Source: Eutreptiella sp. 'Long Island Sound 2002' (lineage: Eukaryota > Euglenozoa > Euglenophyceae > Eutreptiales > Eutreptiaceae). From it: 64,000 nucleotides of DNA. Position numbers and translations under genes: made by a program. The notes beneath the pieces were generated by a model. The model saw only the letters and a program-made list of their open reading frames with translations. It ran no database searches and was not told where the DNA came from. The stretch spans positions 137,732,306 through 137,796,305 of the forward strand of contig OZ038381.1 of the NCBI GenBank assembly GCA_964036045.1, given 5' to 3'. Positions 21,144 through 32,133 of the stretch are shown here, piece by piece; positions within the stretch are counted from its first letter, which is position 1, and every line of letters starts with the position of its first letter.

Positions 21144-21860
21144 CCCCTCGTGTCCCCAACACAGCCAATACAGAATAGGTGGCCGTAATAAACGTAACTG
21201 TATTTGCCTGCTAGTACTACCTACCTACCAACCAGTGCAAAAGTGTATATTGTATTGCCAGTACTGTATCTCCGTGACCCCTCCCCTCCTACCCCCGCTG
21301 CACATCTGCAGGTACTTCCACTCACAGAACCAGGGGAGCGGGAGCCTCGCCGGTGCCCCGCACAGGTGGACCTCCCTCCCCCCTGCCCCTGCCCCTGCCC
21401 CTACCCCCAGGCACAGCCACACACAGGAAATATAGTATAGGTGGCCGTACTACACGTAACTGTATTTGCCTGCTAGTATTACCCACCTACCTACCTACCA
21501 GTGCAATAATGTATACTGTATGGCCAGTACTGTATCTTCGTGACCCCTCCCCTCCTGCCCCCCGCAGCACATCTGCAGGTGCTTCAACTCACAGAACCAG
21601 GGGAGCGGGAGCCCTGACGGTGCCCCGCACAGGTGGACCTCCCTCCCCCCTACCCCTGCCCCAGTATAAAGCACAATGCGAACACGCCAGGGATACGGCC
21701 GCACGCAATGCACGAGCGACAATACTAGAGGAGGAGGCTTGTGCCCCGCCCGCTGGCTGCATGGCCAAAGGGTGAGTGTGGTGCGCCGGAGCCGAGCTTC
21801 CCCAATGCGGCACTCCGTGGGCCCCCAAGGCCCTCTTCGGATTCAGGAAGGTAAGCCCAA

Positions 21861-22618
21861 AGCGCAAAGCCCAGGCCCCGAGGAGCCACAATGTTCTTTG
21901 GCTCGGTATCACCGTTGGTACCTCCCCAAGGCGAGTTTTGCGGGTGGGACACGGTTTACGGTTGAGAAAGGTACGTTGGTGTTCACGTTTGCCACGTGTG
22001 GTTGGGCGTTGAGGCGGGATGAGGATCGGCCGGCATGGATGGAGTGGGCAGCCATGGGGCATGCCCTGCATGTCGCGCCCGCTAGTGTTGTGGAGGCGGT
22101 GGAGCAAAAGTGGGACGTGGAGCGGACGACGGCGCACGGCAGAGTGGAGTACTCATGTGGGTGCACAGACTTTGATGACAATTATGGGGAGGTATGTACT
22201 TCGTGCGCATATGACACGTACGCACCGCGTACGTACGGTGTACGTGCCTCGTACGCGTTACGTATTTCGTTCGTACGTGTTGCCTTGCCAACACGTACGC
22301 GTCGGCCAGGCAAATCATACGTGTTGGCGTAGCAACACGTACGGGTTGCCCGAGCGGATCGTACGTGTTGCCTTGTACGTGTTGCCATACCAACACGTAC
22401 GTGTTGCCCGAGTAGATCGTACGCGCTAATGTACCAACCCGTACGCGTTGCGTGTGCTGACCACGCGTGCCATTTCACTGAGGTACCCACACGTTGTCAC
22501 CATTACCCTTCCTCTCTTGCAGTTGCACCTCACCCCCTTCAATTACAAGGAGCGCGCCCTTGGCCCTCTGAAGCACAAGTGCGCCCAACGCCTCCGGATG
22601 GGAGCCAGAAGGTGTTGA
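21861..22618 (+). CDS. Unrecognised two-exon gene fragment with a palindrome-filled intron
   Basis: Exon 1 (open from about 21676, most protein-like from about 21861) has a Trp-rich segment (RYHRWYLP, GWALRRDEDRPAWMEW) and ends at GAG before GTATGT at 22192. The intron 22192-22522 ends with a pyrimidine tract and CTCTTGCAG. Joining keeps the frame and adds about 30 Lys/Arg-rich codons (exon 22523-22618) to a TGA at 22616-22618. Upstream, AAGGGTGAGT near 21772 and GGAAGGTAAGC near 21850 are further good donor sites, so more exons may exist. The function is unknown. Confidence 0.5.
22195..22470. repeat. ACGCGTACGCG palindrome island 2 (inside an intron)
   Basis: Units such as CCAACACGTACGCGTTGCC recur about every 30 bases. 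The entire island lies between the donor at 22192 and the acceptor at 22522. Confidence 0.85.
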
Positions 22619-23140
22619 AGCCGAAGCGCCTTCTTCGGAGCCTCCCGGGAGGCGCTCCACTGGTGGCCCCGGCCCCTCAGTTGATAGGGACAATTCCAGG
22701 GCAACTGGTGCAGGTGAGTAAGGAGGAGGTTGTTGACAATGACCATGTTTGGGCTGTTGCCAAGTATAGTTTTTATGATCAGGTTACATTGCAGGCACCA
22801 ACAAAGGAAGACAATGGTGCGGTCACATGGGCTGAGCCCGTGATGGTCTAGTTTCCCATGTGGATGAAGGGGCATGCCGTTTGGAGGGACCCAGCGGCAG
22901 TTTTTATTGGGGGGACTTTGTATCAGATTAAAGGGGACAGCCACATGTAACTACAAAGCCAAGAGACATTCGTCAACTTGCTTCGGAATGCAGCCAAATC
23001 ATGGCGGGTGTCTATTAAGCTGTTACACTGGCTACCTAGGGATTTTTTCCTCCTTTTTGGTGTAAATGGAAACTTTTTACCCTGAAAACCCCCGGGTTTC
23101 ATGCCCCTCTCGTGCTGAAAACACTCCTACACGGTAAAAA
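22619..23140 (+). other. Stretch with one unrecognised ORF tail
   Basis: A frame ending with TAG at 22849-22851 reads protein-like for about 70 codons (IGTIPGQLVQVSKEE, VWAVAKYSFYDQVTL) and may be a different exon chain overlapping the gene at 21861. Nothing is recognised from 22852 to 23140. Confidence 0.3.
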
Positions 23141-23270
23141 AGTCCCAAAGTTGGCTTCCCGGGCCTTGGCTCCCGCAAATTCACAAGTTGGCGCGCCAAG
23201 TCGCAAGTTGGCGCGCGCCAACTCCGGAGTTGGCGCGCGCCAAGTGTCCCCAACCGATCCAAGTGTCCCC
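23141..23270. repeat. TTGGCGCGCGCCAA palindrome island, left
   Basis: Three AGTTGGCGCGCGCCAA-type words, each self-complementary, lie within 70 bp, preceded by AAAGTTGGCTTCC. A second island of the same word lies at 25740-25895, on the other side of the dioxygenase-like gene. Confidence 0.85.
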
Positions 23271-24146
23271 AACCTGACTTGCACACTATTGTTGTCACTG
23301 GAAATTCCGTCCCTCACCTGCCCTTGCACACTTGGCACGAAGAAAGCATTGTTCCATCTTTTTTTGTGGAATGTGCAAAAGAATGTGTAAAACAATGTGC
23401 AAGAGATGTGCTTCCCGATGATGAAAGTAGTATACATTGTGGAGCCGTAGTTCAAAACTAGGGGCCATGGAGGCATAGCAATCATATATAGAGGTCAGAT
23501 GCCTTGGGACCCCTGTTCGGCCTGGACGAAGACCCCCTTATTCTCTATGTACCCCCTTTGCTTCGTCCACGACGACCCCCAAACAGAAAATTTCCTATTA
23601 TACAACCCCCATTTCAGATTATCTGAGCGGATCACTTCTGCCCACCCCTTCCGCGTGCGATCCCCCTTGCCGCCCTTCGGCCGCACTCTGGCCCCCCGCA
23701 GTCTGGACACCCGGCCGCCTTTACTTCCACCTCGAAAGCTGCGCTTGGAAATTTCACGTTTCAGGGCTTTGTGGCGCCCCTCTCCTTTGAAGGCGGCAAA
23801 AATGCCAATGTGCCCCCACCTGCGGGCCCATCCCAACAGGTGGTCAATCCACAGATGGGCCCACAGGGTGATGTTCATTTCACAGGCCGATGGGCCTCCC
23901 CCATTTTTTTCAATTCTGTTTGCAGAATTTTCATGTCGTCAACTGCAACGGTCCGGATTTCCAGACGACATCGCTTGTTGCCAACAGGGATTTTTCCCAT
24001 TGCCGGAAGGCGTCCGTCCAGGACACCTGGACCCCCCCCATGTCAACGACATGCTGCAGCTAGTAGGCCCTCCCCCTCCAGATGGTCACACATGGTGTCC
24101 CATCCCTCACTCTTCACCCACTCTGCAGCCACCGTCTGCTCGATTT
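23271..24146. other. Unassigned stretch
   Basis: Pro/Arg-rich ORFs are open on both strands (for example 23499-24305 +) without any recognisable domain. The composition suggests GC-rich noncoding DNA or heavily decayed coding sequence. On the - strand the region may hold the 3' part of the next gene. Confidence 0.3.
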
Positions 24147-25651
24147 TCAGGGGCACCTCCTTCTTATGCTTCCTCTCGTCCTCCAAACTACACCGGTGGC
24201 GGTCCGTGCCTGCATCCGAATGGGATCCAAGAACCATTGCACCCACGTCACGGCCTTTCCCCTCTTCCACCGATGCACCGTGTGGAGGCTGTTCACGAGG
24301 GCTGAAAGCCCATTGTGCACTTGCCGGTGCACGCCATGCAGCCCATAATCGGGGGGCCGCTGGGGGGGGCGCACGATCGGTTGGATAACAATATCCCACC
24401 GATTCGCAGCGTGATAGCCCACCTGCGTGCCCGGGCACACCTGGAGGGACTTGGACGGGGGGGAGGTGGTGAGGGGGATGAACACGACCATGCACTGCAG
24501 TGGCTGTTTCAGTGACAGTGCAAAATCGCGGTGGGCGATCTGGAAGCCCTTCCAGGGTTCTGCCTCCCACCGCTCAATGATCTTGGGGCACAAGGCCTCA
24601 AGTCCCTCCAGCGGTGGGAGGGAGAACCCCAGCAGGGCCAGGACTGCCTGCCAGAGGTTGTCCGGGAGCCAGCGGGGGACGCTGGAGACCGTCGTCTGAT
24701 AGCGCCGCCCACCATCCCCGGGGGCCTGGAGGTCCACCTCCTCGAGCATCGACGGGTTGAGTTCCACCGTGGCGAGCTCCGCCAGTCTGGCCCACAGATC
24801 CTCAGGGATGATGTGGTCATACTGGCGGTAGCCCGCCGCGGCAAAACCCTCCTCCGTGACGATGGGGGGGTTGTACATGTCGTGCGTGGCGACGGGGTAG
24901 GAGTTGTGGAAGGAGGGGTGGGGGCAACCCATGCCAAGCATGGTGAAGGGGGCGTTGGTGGTGTAGAGGGTGGGGTGGGTGATGTCAGGGATGTGGGTGC
25001 GCAGTCGACGGTTGGTGGAGAACTCCGTGTGAGCTACTGCATCCCACGCCTGCACCTTCACCGTCTGGTACCGCACGCCAGCGTCAGTGGCCGCGCGGTG
25101 CGTCCACCCACCTTTTTTGACTGGATCCACCCACAGCCACTGCTCCTCGGGGTCGAGACCCTCAGGCGGCATCTCCTGCAGCTCGAGAACGTTGGCGAAC
25201 TCTTTTGACGCTGCAGCAGTGCACAGCTTCAGGGTCTTGTTGAGGCCCTCAAGGGTGACTTGCGAAAGCTTCAACTCGACCGCGAGGGTCGTAGGGTACC
25301 GCCCCATCACAGCACAGTAGAACCTGCGAAGAAACCCCCTGGTCAGGGCGAAGTTGACGCGGGTGGCGTCAATTCGCCAGACCAAGTAGGGATTGCCCGG
25401 GTGGTCCCAGTTGCAGAAGAGGGCGACCTCCAGGGGTTCGCGGAGGGGGGGGGGCTGGTGGAAGGATTCGGCGTCCGGGGGTTGAGGGTTTAGGGGATGG
25501 GAAAATAGCCCCCGGGGAAGTGCTCGGAGCCGACGTTGGCGATGTGGGCGTCGAGCACCGCCTGCACCTCTGGGTTGGCGGGGGCAGATGTGGGGTCAGT
25601 GACGACTGTCACCTTCTTCCCCTTGCCCTTCTTGGGTTGCTTTGCAGGCAT
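24147..25651 (-). pseudogene. Phytanoyl-CoA dioxygenase-like protein, paralogue of the 17699 gene
   Basis: The ATG at 25651-25649 starts a Lys-rich N-terminus (MPAKQPKKGKGKK). After about 53 codons the frame stops in a C-run (near 25500) and continues in the neighbouring frame (ALFCNWDHPGNPYLVWR) for more than 400 codons. Near 24500 the motif FQIAHRDF supplies the iron-binding H-X-D, followed by CMVVFIPL and LQVCPGTQVGYHAANRW, colinear with the gene at 17699. The distal His/Arg motif is not clear. Iron/2-oxoglutarate oxygenase is the inferred class; the substrate is unknown. GGCGCGCC islands flank the gene on both sides. Confidence 0.5.
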
Positions 25652-25739
25652 CAGAATAATAAAGTGATGAGATGCCTAGAAGTCAAAGGGAATACATGAA
25701 GGGTGTAAGGGGCACGGGGTGCAAACGAACAGGAAGAAT

Positions 25740-25895
25740 GGGGCAGTTGGCGCGCGCCAAAACCGGACTTGGCGCGCGTCAACTCAAGAGTTGGCGCGCC
25801 AACTTGGCGCGCCAACTTTGCAGTTGGCGCGCGCGAAGTGCCAAGTTGGCGCGTCAACTTTGACTTGGCTTCCAAAAAAGTTGGCTTCAACCCAA
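25740..25895. repeat. TTGGCGCGCGCCAA palindrome island, right
   Basis: About seven GTTGGCGCG / CGCGCCAAC words in 130 bp in both orientations, followed by AAAAAAGTTGGCTTC. This is the counterpart of 23141-23270. Confidence 0.85.
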
Positions 25896-26189
25896 AAAAC
25901 CCGCATATTGCAACATAACAACAAAGCAACGCAACCATAAGCTGTAAAATGTAGATAGTTCCTCACGTTTCATGCACAAGGCGTAGCAACAACACAGTGC
26001 ACAAGTACAAGCAAGTTGAATGCTCTCGACATGGAGTTGACCAGGAGTTGGCGAATGTACAGTATCTGGGGTTGGCTTCGTAGTTACACAGTTACGTGTA
26101 GACATGGCGTGTGCACGGAGGGCAGCTCAAGCAGGCCAAGCATGTTCAATGGTCAGGGGTGGCAGGTTACCCCCCAATCACTGATGTTG
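25896..26189. other. Unassigned spacer before the coiled-coil gene
   Basis: No gene is recognised. A splice-acceptor-like tract, TGTTGCTGTTGTTGCAG, at about 26182-26198 could be the left edge of the next exon. Confidence 0.35.
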
Positions 26190-26198
26190 CTGTTGTTG

Positions 26199-26519
26199 CA
26201 GAGGTGGATGGGGCAATGGAGAGATGGAAGCTTCTCCTTGCGGGGAAGGTTGGGGGAAGAGGGAGACGGAGACGGAGGCAGAGGAGGGCTATGACACTGA
26301 CCAATTGCGCCACGGTGCTCGTGTGTCCCGTGCCAAGAAACCAAAGCTTGGTGCCAAGGGAGGGCCCATGGGTACAAAGCCCACTGGGCCCCCGCCTCCC
26401 CCTCAGCACCACTACGTGAGCACCTCAAAGACACACAGCAACAGCTAAGGGCGCGAATTGAGGAACTTGAGAAGGTGCACAAGCAGAGTGACGAGGCACA
26501 GAAAGCTGCAGAGGATGTA
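26199..26519 (+). pseudogene. Coiled-coil protein gene, 5' fragment
   Basis: After the acceptor-like CAG, one frame gives an acidic stretch and GTKPTGPPPPP. After a C-rich run the neighbouring frame gives a heptad-like helix (QLRARIEELEKVHKQ). The sequence is cut at 26519 by the TIR element that follows and resumes at 27244. The function is unknown; long Lys/Glu helices suggest a structural or oligomerising part. Confidence 0.4.
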
Positions 26520-27243
26520 CCCTTCGTGAACCGGCCGTTTGAATCCGACATTCACGGTACCGTGAATTTCACCAATTTTTGCTTTGTTTTGCTCGTAACT
26601 TGGCGCCATCGTTTGCGTTTCTTGTGCCATCTTCGCCAAAACGTTGTCCTTAGAAATGTCTTGAAATTTGATGTTTAACCTTGCTGGTAGCTTGATAATG
26701 TTGGGCTCAATCACCGTGAACGCAACGTGAATTTACCAAATTCACCCGTGCGTGAATTTGCGTGAATTTCACGTGAATTTGTGTGATTTTTTGCAGAAAT
26801 TTGGAAATTTCCGAAATTCGTACGAAATTCGTACGAATTTGGAGATTCTGGTGAAATTTGCAGAAAGCGCGCGCGACATTCGCACGAATTTCGTACGAAT
26901 CTGCCAAATTCGCACGAATTTCGTACCAATTTCCTACAAATTCGTACGAAATTCGTACGAAATTCGTACAAATTCCTGGAATTCAGGCCCAAAGGCCCGG
27001 GGACAGAATTCCCGGATTTTTACTGGGCGCCGTTTGGGCCTGATGGGTCCGTTTGGGATGGGACCTTTCATTGAATCATGGGGACTGAAAATGAAACTTG
27101 ACTTTTGCCCCCTCTAATGCGTCATATTGAAGCTAAAATGTAGTGTTTTCTCGAAGAAACACCAAAAATGGGTCAAATTTGCGTGAAATTTGCGACCGTG
27201 AATCTCGGATTCAAACGGCCACTTAACCCCCGTTCACGAAGGG
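26520..27243. mobile_element. MITE-like TIR element with TA target duplication
   Basis: The left end CCCTTCGTGAAC and right end GTTCACGAAGGG are perfect inverted repeats flanked by TA on both sides (26518-26519, 27244-27245). A second matching block (GGCCGTTTGAATCCGA and complement) lies just inside each end. The 724-bp body is AT-rich, non-coding and full of ATTCGTACGAA words. TA duplication and size fit a non-autonomous Tc1/mariner-type element. It sits inside the coiled-coil gene. Confidence 0.85.
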
Positions 27244-27594
27244 TACAGACATGCTGAGGGAGGAGCGTGCAAAGTGGGAGGATGAGCGAAGAGAAAAGGA
27301 CAATGAGATTAGGGACTTAAGAGAGAAGCTGCAAGATGCCTCTGTGAGGGCAAGCAGGAAAGGCGCAGGCAGCCCTGCCCCTGGGGAGGGGGAAAGATGT
27401 GGAAGACAAGAAGAATTTTTTCCAACTGGCAGCAATGGAAATTAGGGATGGCCTTGTCCAGGCCACCACATCCATTGAGGACCTGAGGGATTCACTCAGC
27501 GATGCAAGAGGCAAGGAGTCGACACAAGGGGAGAAGACTCTGCGTGCCCTTACATCATTGAGGGACAAGTACACTGTGCAGATTCTACAGCTAG
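27244..27594 (+). pseudogene. Coiled-coil protein gene, middle fragment
   Basis: Heptad-rich sequence (LREERAKWEDERREKDNEI, then IEDLRDSLSDARG) continues from the MITE to the E2 insertion point. A G-run near 27385 shifts the frame once. The last codon before E2 is CTA of the CTAG target duplication. The frame resumes at 43665 on the far side of E2. Confidence 0.5.
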
Positions 27595-29946
27595 TAAAGA
27601 AGGTCCCTACCAGGACCGGCCCCCGCTGTGCCCCTTCCGCCTGTAATCCCTGCTGATTTGCTCCGGATCAATGCTTGCATTTCTTAAAGTCCAGGGTCCA
27701 AAATCCAAAAATATAGAAAATAAAATACAATCCTCCTTCAACCCTGAACAACAACCAGATCCCACAAATCCAACAATAATCCAATCCACACTGCGGGCTT
27801 CCGTTCAGCACATCGATGGTCTCACGATGGCGGGCATGTACAAGAATTGCACCAAGGAAGAAAGCCCTGAAATTGGCATATGAACACAAATAAAGCAAAG
27901 TTGGGGAAAGATGGAAACTTACACAATCAGCGCCATAGACCCCTCATTCCCTGGACTCAAGACCTTCCCTTGACTCACCAACATGATGCCCTGAACCCAG
28001 TCCAATAAGATGGTTAAATGCCATGTATCAAAAGTCACTACATAAACCCCAAAAATGTGTTCACTCCCAAGCCTCTAAATCCTAGCCCAATAGGGGAGGT
28101 GGCGTGTCATGGCCTGGAGTGGCACTCAGGACCATGCCCTACCCTGACATAACCTTGGTTGGACCTGGAGTCAAATGGGCTTGGAGAACTGCCCCATGAA
28201 GATGACCTCACAACATGGCAAAATCAGGCAAATCACACCATTATGCCCAAAAATCAATTATATACTCAAAAATGCATATGGCAAATGTTCATATGCTCCC
28301 TGCATGTGTCAAACCGGAAAGTAATATACAAGGGTGATATAGACCAAAGGTCCATGCCCAAGAATATCCCATCATTGGCTCCGAAACCTCTTCCGGTTAT
28401 GTACATGGCATGCTTCACAAGTCAGCTCATGAGTTTGAGACCTAATTTTGTGAGGCCTCGTGTGCCAAGCCAAAGTGACCACGTGATCCGGCATATGATG
28501 AGGTACAACACCGAAGCATATGCCAACATATAAGCAACATACCATAGTTCACGGATCTCTAGGCACTTTGCTGTTAGCCGACCAGTTGAGCACATAAAAC
28601 ACAAAAATGAGCATAAAATAGGGTCAAAAACATTAAAATATGTCCAACTACAAAGTTGTCATGATACTATATCTCTATGCTCACCCATGATATCCGCTCA
28701 TGGTTCAATACACAAATGATTGGAAGCATTTGCGAACAATTCCCCCACTTGGATCCCCGATCGGGCGCATGGAGATACCTTCGCCACCCATATCTACATG
28801 CCCCATGAAAATGGGAGTGCACTCATGGATCTCTTTCCCAAACATACCATGAGCAATACATATGCGGTAGACTTAGTCTAGCGCTTTGAATTCCACAATT
28901 GGGACATGGGCAAAACCCTTGTCACGTATGGCTCCCCATCTTTTCGGCCACACGAAGATATATAACATGGGCGTGAGCATATCAAGACATATACCATGCA
29001 TATAAAACATACCCTCAAAAGTGGCTCCCACCATGATATGCCATGCCCCTCCATGGGCATAACTTCACGTTAAAAATACGTAGGAACCCAAGGAAAGTAT
29101 CTATGCAACCCCAACACTCATGCGGTACACTCGAAAGTCGCATTAAAATATTCGGTTGCACGGTCCAAGAGTTATATATCACTTTATACCCTCTTGACCA
29201 TTATTCCTTGCTACACCGGGCATGTGTACACACCAAAGGCGTTTGATGCTTCCTAAATTAACTTGAGACCAATGCGCTTGCAGCGCAACCCTTCTTATTC
29301 TCTTTCCTCACACTCGCGCGTAGATATGGCCCTTCAAAGTGGTCCCACGATTCGCTTTTGTTTCCCTTATATCTCCAAGTCAAATGGGTGGCAAGTATAA
29401 GGGAAACCTGATTCGGGCATAGGGAAAAGAGTATGACCACTCGAAGAAGTGCAAATCAAGTGCGGCGATGTCGAAGTCGAAAATCCGATTTCGACATCGC
29501 GAAAAATTCAGATTAAAATTTCGAGTGCTTATTTAGAAAATTGCGGAAGCAACGAACCCTTTGCTGATGAGATCTGACCCTTCAACGGAGTATCCGCCAA
29601 AATATCTGGAAATAACAGTTAACCAATCGGTTAACGCAAAATCGCGAGCCAACTGACAGTCGCCGATACATTGACCATCAGAACGAAAGGCTAAAAAATT
29701 ACGGAAACATTATGATAATAAAACCCTGTTGATTCCTGATATTCCGATATATAAATCTCCGCTGGCGGCGCCTCGGTACTGAATATGGCCGCTCATAGCC
29801 GGAATTTGCCAAACCTATCACACTATCACATCGGGTTAGTTCAGGTAGATGGGAGAGTATGATATCAGCCAATGGCGGCTTGCCGGCACATAGATACACA
29901 CCCCAAGTGACCCCAAGATGGCCACGGGGGTCCGAACCGGCTTCAC
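27595..29946 (-). repeat. E2 3' LTR
   Basis: 2352 bp. On the - strand it begins TGAAGCCGG at 29946 and ends CTTTA at 27595. It is related to the E1 LTR but visibly diverged in blocks (for example around 28250-28620), so E1 and E2 represent two LTR subtypes of one family. No protein-coding gene is supported. Confidence 0.93.
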
Positions 29947-30339
29947 CCCCCTTCTCAGAGCGTTCTTACCGCTCGGAAGTCATTGAAGAGAGGACGGGAG
30001 GACCCCAATGGGCTCCAACCCCCCCCTCCATGTCCCAAGGACACATGGAGGCCCCACACACGTCGTAGGCGTCCCCCATGCCCCAAGGGAGGGTTGAGGA
30101 CACTGATACTCAGCGCCCTACGCCATATCCGGTCTCCACTTGATCTACAACATGGACCAAGGGGATCAAAGATAGAAAAACGTCGTCGGTCGACCTAAAT
30201 AAGTATACCACAGTGAAATATATACGTGGAGATCGAGTGAAGGGGGTATATGGCCAATCAAGGCCGAAAAATCCCCAGATGAACGCGCTCACCCGTCTCC
30301 CCAAGCACAGAAACAAACAAAATGCCAAGGGGGGATCCA
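29947..30339 (-). other. E2 3' untranslated region and polypurine tract
   Basis: On the - strand a G-rich tract (complement of CCCCCCTTCTCAGAG at 29947-29961) precedes the 3' LTR. The rest parallels E1 9474-9869, and no gene is seen. Confidence 0.8.
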
Positions 30340-32133
30340 TTACGGTGCTACAGCAGCAACCAAATGGACCAACACGTCCTTGACATCCAAAGAAATATTC
30401 TTTTTCTTTAGGTAGTCCATCCAGACCGTGGTATACCTCGGCACGAAACTGCTCGGAGGTTCCCACGAATCCCTGGATGCGGCGAATCCCTTCCAACGGA
30501 CTTTATAAAGCCTGCCCCCAGGCGTCCCCGGGTCCGGCTTGTCCGCCAGGATTCTCTCGGCGGTGAAGTCGTCGTCCTCACCCTCGTCGTCCGAGTCCAC
30601 ATCGCCGGCCGTGAACTCGAAGGTGACGGGACGTCCGCTGGGGTCTGGTGCTCGGGGACGAAGCTGGGTATGGTCGCGGTCCAGGATCTTGTTATCCCCC
30701 AGACGAACCGCATACACATCCTGCCCGACCTTCCGCACGACTACCCCCGGCACATACCAAGATGCCTGCCGATGCCTGGACAGGACATCCTTGTGGTGCC
30801 GCTCCACCCACACAGTGTCTTGGAGAGCATACTTCTGGACCTTTCCTTGCTTGAAATACTTGGCCCTCTTGTCATGCTCGTCCTGAAGTGCCTTGCACAC
30901 CTTGGCCGCCGTGTCGTCCGCCTCAGCCATCATGGCATTCGCATCCCGGGCCAGTTTGCCATGGTTCATCCACGGGAGAGTGCGTGACACTCGATCCCGT
31001 AGGAACAGGATGCGATGGGGCGACAGTCCAGTGGGCCCCGGAAGGTCGTGATACGCTTGGAGTACCCTCCACAGCGAATTGTACCAATTCCGGCCCGGTT
31101 CGTCGATGTGCAGCTGGCGGAACTTCTCGAACATCTGCCGCCCGGCCACCTCAGCCCGGCCATTCGACCGGCTGTGGTATGCCACGGTCTTGGCGTGCCG
31201 AATCCCCATGTGCTTGCACATCGTCTTGAACCACGTCCCCACGAATTGACTGCCCCGATCGCTGCAGATGACAGCCGGGACATCGAAAATCGTCAACCAA
31301 TGCCTGATCATGGCATTAGCGACGGTCTTGGCCTGCAGCCCCACTCCATGCTTGTCCTTCTTGTCCTTCTTCTTGGACTTCTTGCCAGGGACCGCCACGA
31401 TATACCCACTGTGCCTATCCACCGCCAGGATGACACAGTCGTAGGTCTCTCCTTCCACGGTGACCTCAGGCATGGCGAATACATCCATGGCCACGGACCG
31501 CATAGGGGCCTCCGGTATAGCCGTATACACCGGGTTGCCCGCTGTGGAGTGGTTGGGGCTCTTCGTGGCCCGACACACGGCACAGTCGCTGCAGTACCTA
31601 TCCAGGATGGCGTAGTACCCCGGAGGGAACTTGAAACGCCACTCCAGGTCCTGCTGCATCTTGTCTCGGCCAGGGTGCATGAGCTGGGCGTTGTGCCAAT
31701 GGTCAATGAGCTCCTCCACTCGGTTTTCGGGCACCAGCAGCTTGTCCTTGAGGAACAACTTGTCGCCATCCTCGGTCAAGCCCTCGGGCCATTCGTCGTC
31801 CGACGGGGCGCTCACGGCATTCCAGTACTTGCTCCAGTGCTCGGATGCCGCGTAGTCATCCGACCAGTCCTCTGTGAGCACCGACCTGACTAGCTCTACA
31901 GGGGCCACCATCCATTGCTCGAGGGTTTCCTCTCGAATAGCTTGGACGCGGGCACCCCGGAACTTGGCCAGGTCCGTACGGTTCGCCATCACCACAAAGC
32001 ACTTGACCCCCTCTTGCTCCATGACCTGCTCCATCTCGATGATGCGCTTGGCCTCCTCGGTTTCCTCGGCGTCCCCATGGCTGGATATGTCCATCCAGCC
32101 TTGCCCGCGGGGTAGGCCCATCGACTGAGGCAA
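30340..32133 (-). pseudogene. pol: E2 Pol C-terminal part: integrase and chromodomain
   Basis: This frame overlaps the end of the RT-RNase H frame. The two are joined by a single missing A near 32097 relative to E1 (AAGGCTGGATGG here, AAGGCATGGATGG in E1). Integrase HHCC finger, D (MDVFAM), D (SDRGSQF) and E (NGRAEVAG) are all present, and the chromodomain (YKVRWKGF, DSWEP) lies near 30400-30560. The part looks undamaged apart from the frameshift. Confidence 0.9.

Larger units (their letters stand above)
18540..21665. repeat. Higher-order tandem array, ~950-bp unit of two related subunits
   Basis: GCTAGTATTACCTACCTG recurs near 18730, 19358, 19678, 20309, 20628, 21207 and 21470. These alternate between an A type (followed by TGTCAAAGGGAG) and a B type (followed by CAGAACCAGGGGAG). 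A-to-A spacing is about 950; B-to-B is 951 and then about 898. Each unit holds a GC-rich minisatellite, a tRNA-derived module and a 35-bp CTGGCGGAGCCCTCACTC motif. ORFs through it in all frames are repeat artefacts. Confidence 0.9.

Noticed and set aside
18766-21435. Pro/Arg/Ser-rich ORFs through the tandem array
   Set aside because: Open in several overlapping frames and repeated with the unit; composition reflects C-rich DNA.
22195-22470. CRISPR-like array of CGTACG repeats
   Set aside because: Repeats are short palindromes with irregular spacers, inside a eukaryotic intron, with no cas genes.
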